Assembly (NCBI RefSeq): GCF_017876435.1
Contig: NZ_JAGIOA010000001.1
Location: 2,170,001-2,234,000 of the forward strand
DNA: 64,000 nt
Direction of reading: 5' to 3'
Source: Microbacterium phyllosphaerae
GTDB lineage: Bacteria > Actinomycetota > Actinomycetes > Actinomycetales > Microbacteriaceae
Below, piece by piece: positions 63,581 through 64,000 of the stretch; the stretch's first letter is position 1; each line of letters opens with the position of its first letter. A program made the translations under genes and the position numbers. Below the pieces are notes generated by a model. That model was not told where the DNA came from. It searched no databases and saw nothing but the letters and a program-made list of their open reading frames with translations.

Positions 63581-64000
63581 CGCGCGCCAGCAGGCGCTGC
63601 GGGCTCAGCCCACCACAGCGTCGTGTCGCCGTAGGTCTTCTCCCGGATCAGGTCGAGCCCTGCCTCGGCGAGGTCGGGCGGCGTGGAACGGCGCGCGCGC
63701 TCGATGATCACGAGCGCGTCCGGGGAGAGCAGAGGCGCGAGGGCGACGAGATCGGCGGTCATCGCCTCGTCCTGGAGGTCGTAGGGCGGGTCCGAGAACA
63801 CGAGGTCGTACGGGCCCGCCGTGCGCTGCAGAAAAGCCCGCACCGCACTCTGATGCACGCGGGCGGTGGGCAGCCCGGCTTTGGTGAGGACGGCGACGTT
63901 GCGGCGGACCACGGCTGCCGCCTCTCGGCCCATCTCGACGAGATCGGCGCTGGCCGCTCCGCGGCTGAGGGTCTCGAGGCCGAGCGCGCCTGATCCGGCG
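63550..64000 (-). CDS. rsmD: 16S rRNA guanine-966 N2-methyltransferase (5' end outside window)
   Basis: The frame is open to the window edge; visible residues begin AGSGALGLETLSRGAASADLVEMGR (SAM-binding motif, end of LFAGSGALG). The catalytic VFSDPPYDL motif is intact, matching RsmD. About 150 C-terminal residues are present, including the whole catalytic part. The 3' end overlaps thiL by 31 nt, convergent. The start lies beyond base 64000. Confidence 0.92.
   Translation of the reverse strand, partial: AGSGALGLETLSRGAASADLVEMGREAAAVVRRNVAVLTKAGLPTARVHQSAVRAFLQRTAGPYDLVFSDPPYDLQDEAMTADLVALAPLLSPDALVIIERARRSTPPDLAEAGLDLIREKTYGDTTLWWAEPAAPAGARQPDVESQSR

Overview
The window is a stretch of high-GC actinobacterial chromosome, most likely from Microbacterium or a close relative in the Microbacteriaceae. 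The evidence is the strong G/C bias at third codon positions, the actinobacterial forms of the housekeeping proteins, a tmRNA tag ending in DFALAA, and a small protein of a family I know mainly from Microbacteriaceae. There is no phage, transposon, CRISPR array or plasmid module. About 65 protein genes, three tRNA genes (Lys-CTT, Gln-CTG, Glu-CTC) and tmRNA are packed tightly. Start/stop overlaps of the ATGA or GTGA type are frequent, and no stretch over 300 bases lacks a feature.

Layout. 1-9.7 kb: end of a HAD phosphatase, an RsmC-like methyltransferase, hflX, a SIMPL protein, tmRNA, a coiled-coil protein, a small DUF7882-like protein, hisN with a lipoprotein, tRNA-Lys, a second lipoprotein, a YbaK-type deacylase, and a MarR-regulated MFS exporter. 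9.7-13.3 kb: an IclR regulator divergent from an acetoacetate-utilisation operon (scoA-scoB-thiolase), with a perfect 11-bp inverted repeat between them. 13.3-17.5 kb: an MFS transporter with otsA-otsB (trehalose). 17.5-30.9 kb: ilvD-ilvB-ilvN-ilvC, serA, leuB and ilvE, interrupted by membrane proteins and a TetR/DHA2-exporter pair. 30.9-33.7 kb: a translationally coupled FAH hydrolase, MFS and methyltransferase operon. 33.8-49.8 kb: a DszC-like flavin monooxygenase, gltX and tRNA-Gln, topoisomerase IB, a MarR/hydroxyacyl-CoA dehydrogenase pair, pepN, APH and MBL proteins, tRNA-Glu, an acyltransferase, an ArsR-type/MFS pair, and a sigma factor with a DUF4349 membrane partner. 49.8-64 kb: TerC behind a candidate manganese riboswitch, a Lon-substrate-domain protein, a DUF427 protein, an LLM monooxygenase coupled to an O-acetylhomoserine sulfhydrylase-like enzyme, leuC-leuD behind an attenuator leader peptide, then murA-plsC-like-gpsA-ddl, small membrane and lipoproteins, thiL and the end of rsmD.

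How the genes work together. Branched-chain amino-acid synthesis is nearly complete but split: ilvD-B-N-C, leuB-ilvE and leuCD are separate units, and only leuCD carries a visible Leu-codon attenuator. murA and ddl supply peptidoglycan precursors next to two phospholipid genes. Sulfur metabolism is suggested by the DszC-like and LLM oxygenases and the sulfhydrylase.

The most informative non-coding signal is a recurring promoter layout: a TANNNT hexamer ending exactly 6 or 7 nt before the start codon of at least 17 genes, implying leaderless transcripts. Other regulatory finds are the leuC leader peptide and hairpin, four operator-like palindromes beside IclR, TetR and two MarR genes, and the terC leader in which the ribosome site is paired. 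I found no clearly new multi-gene system; the novelty here is regulatory.
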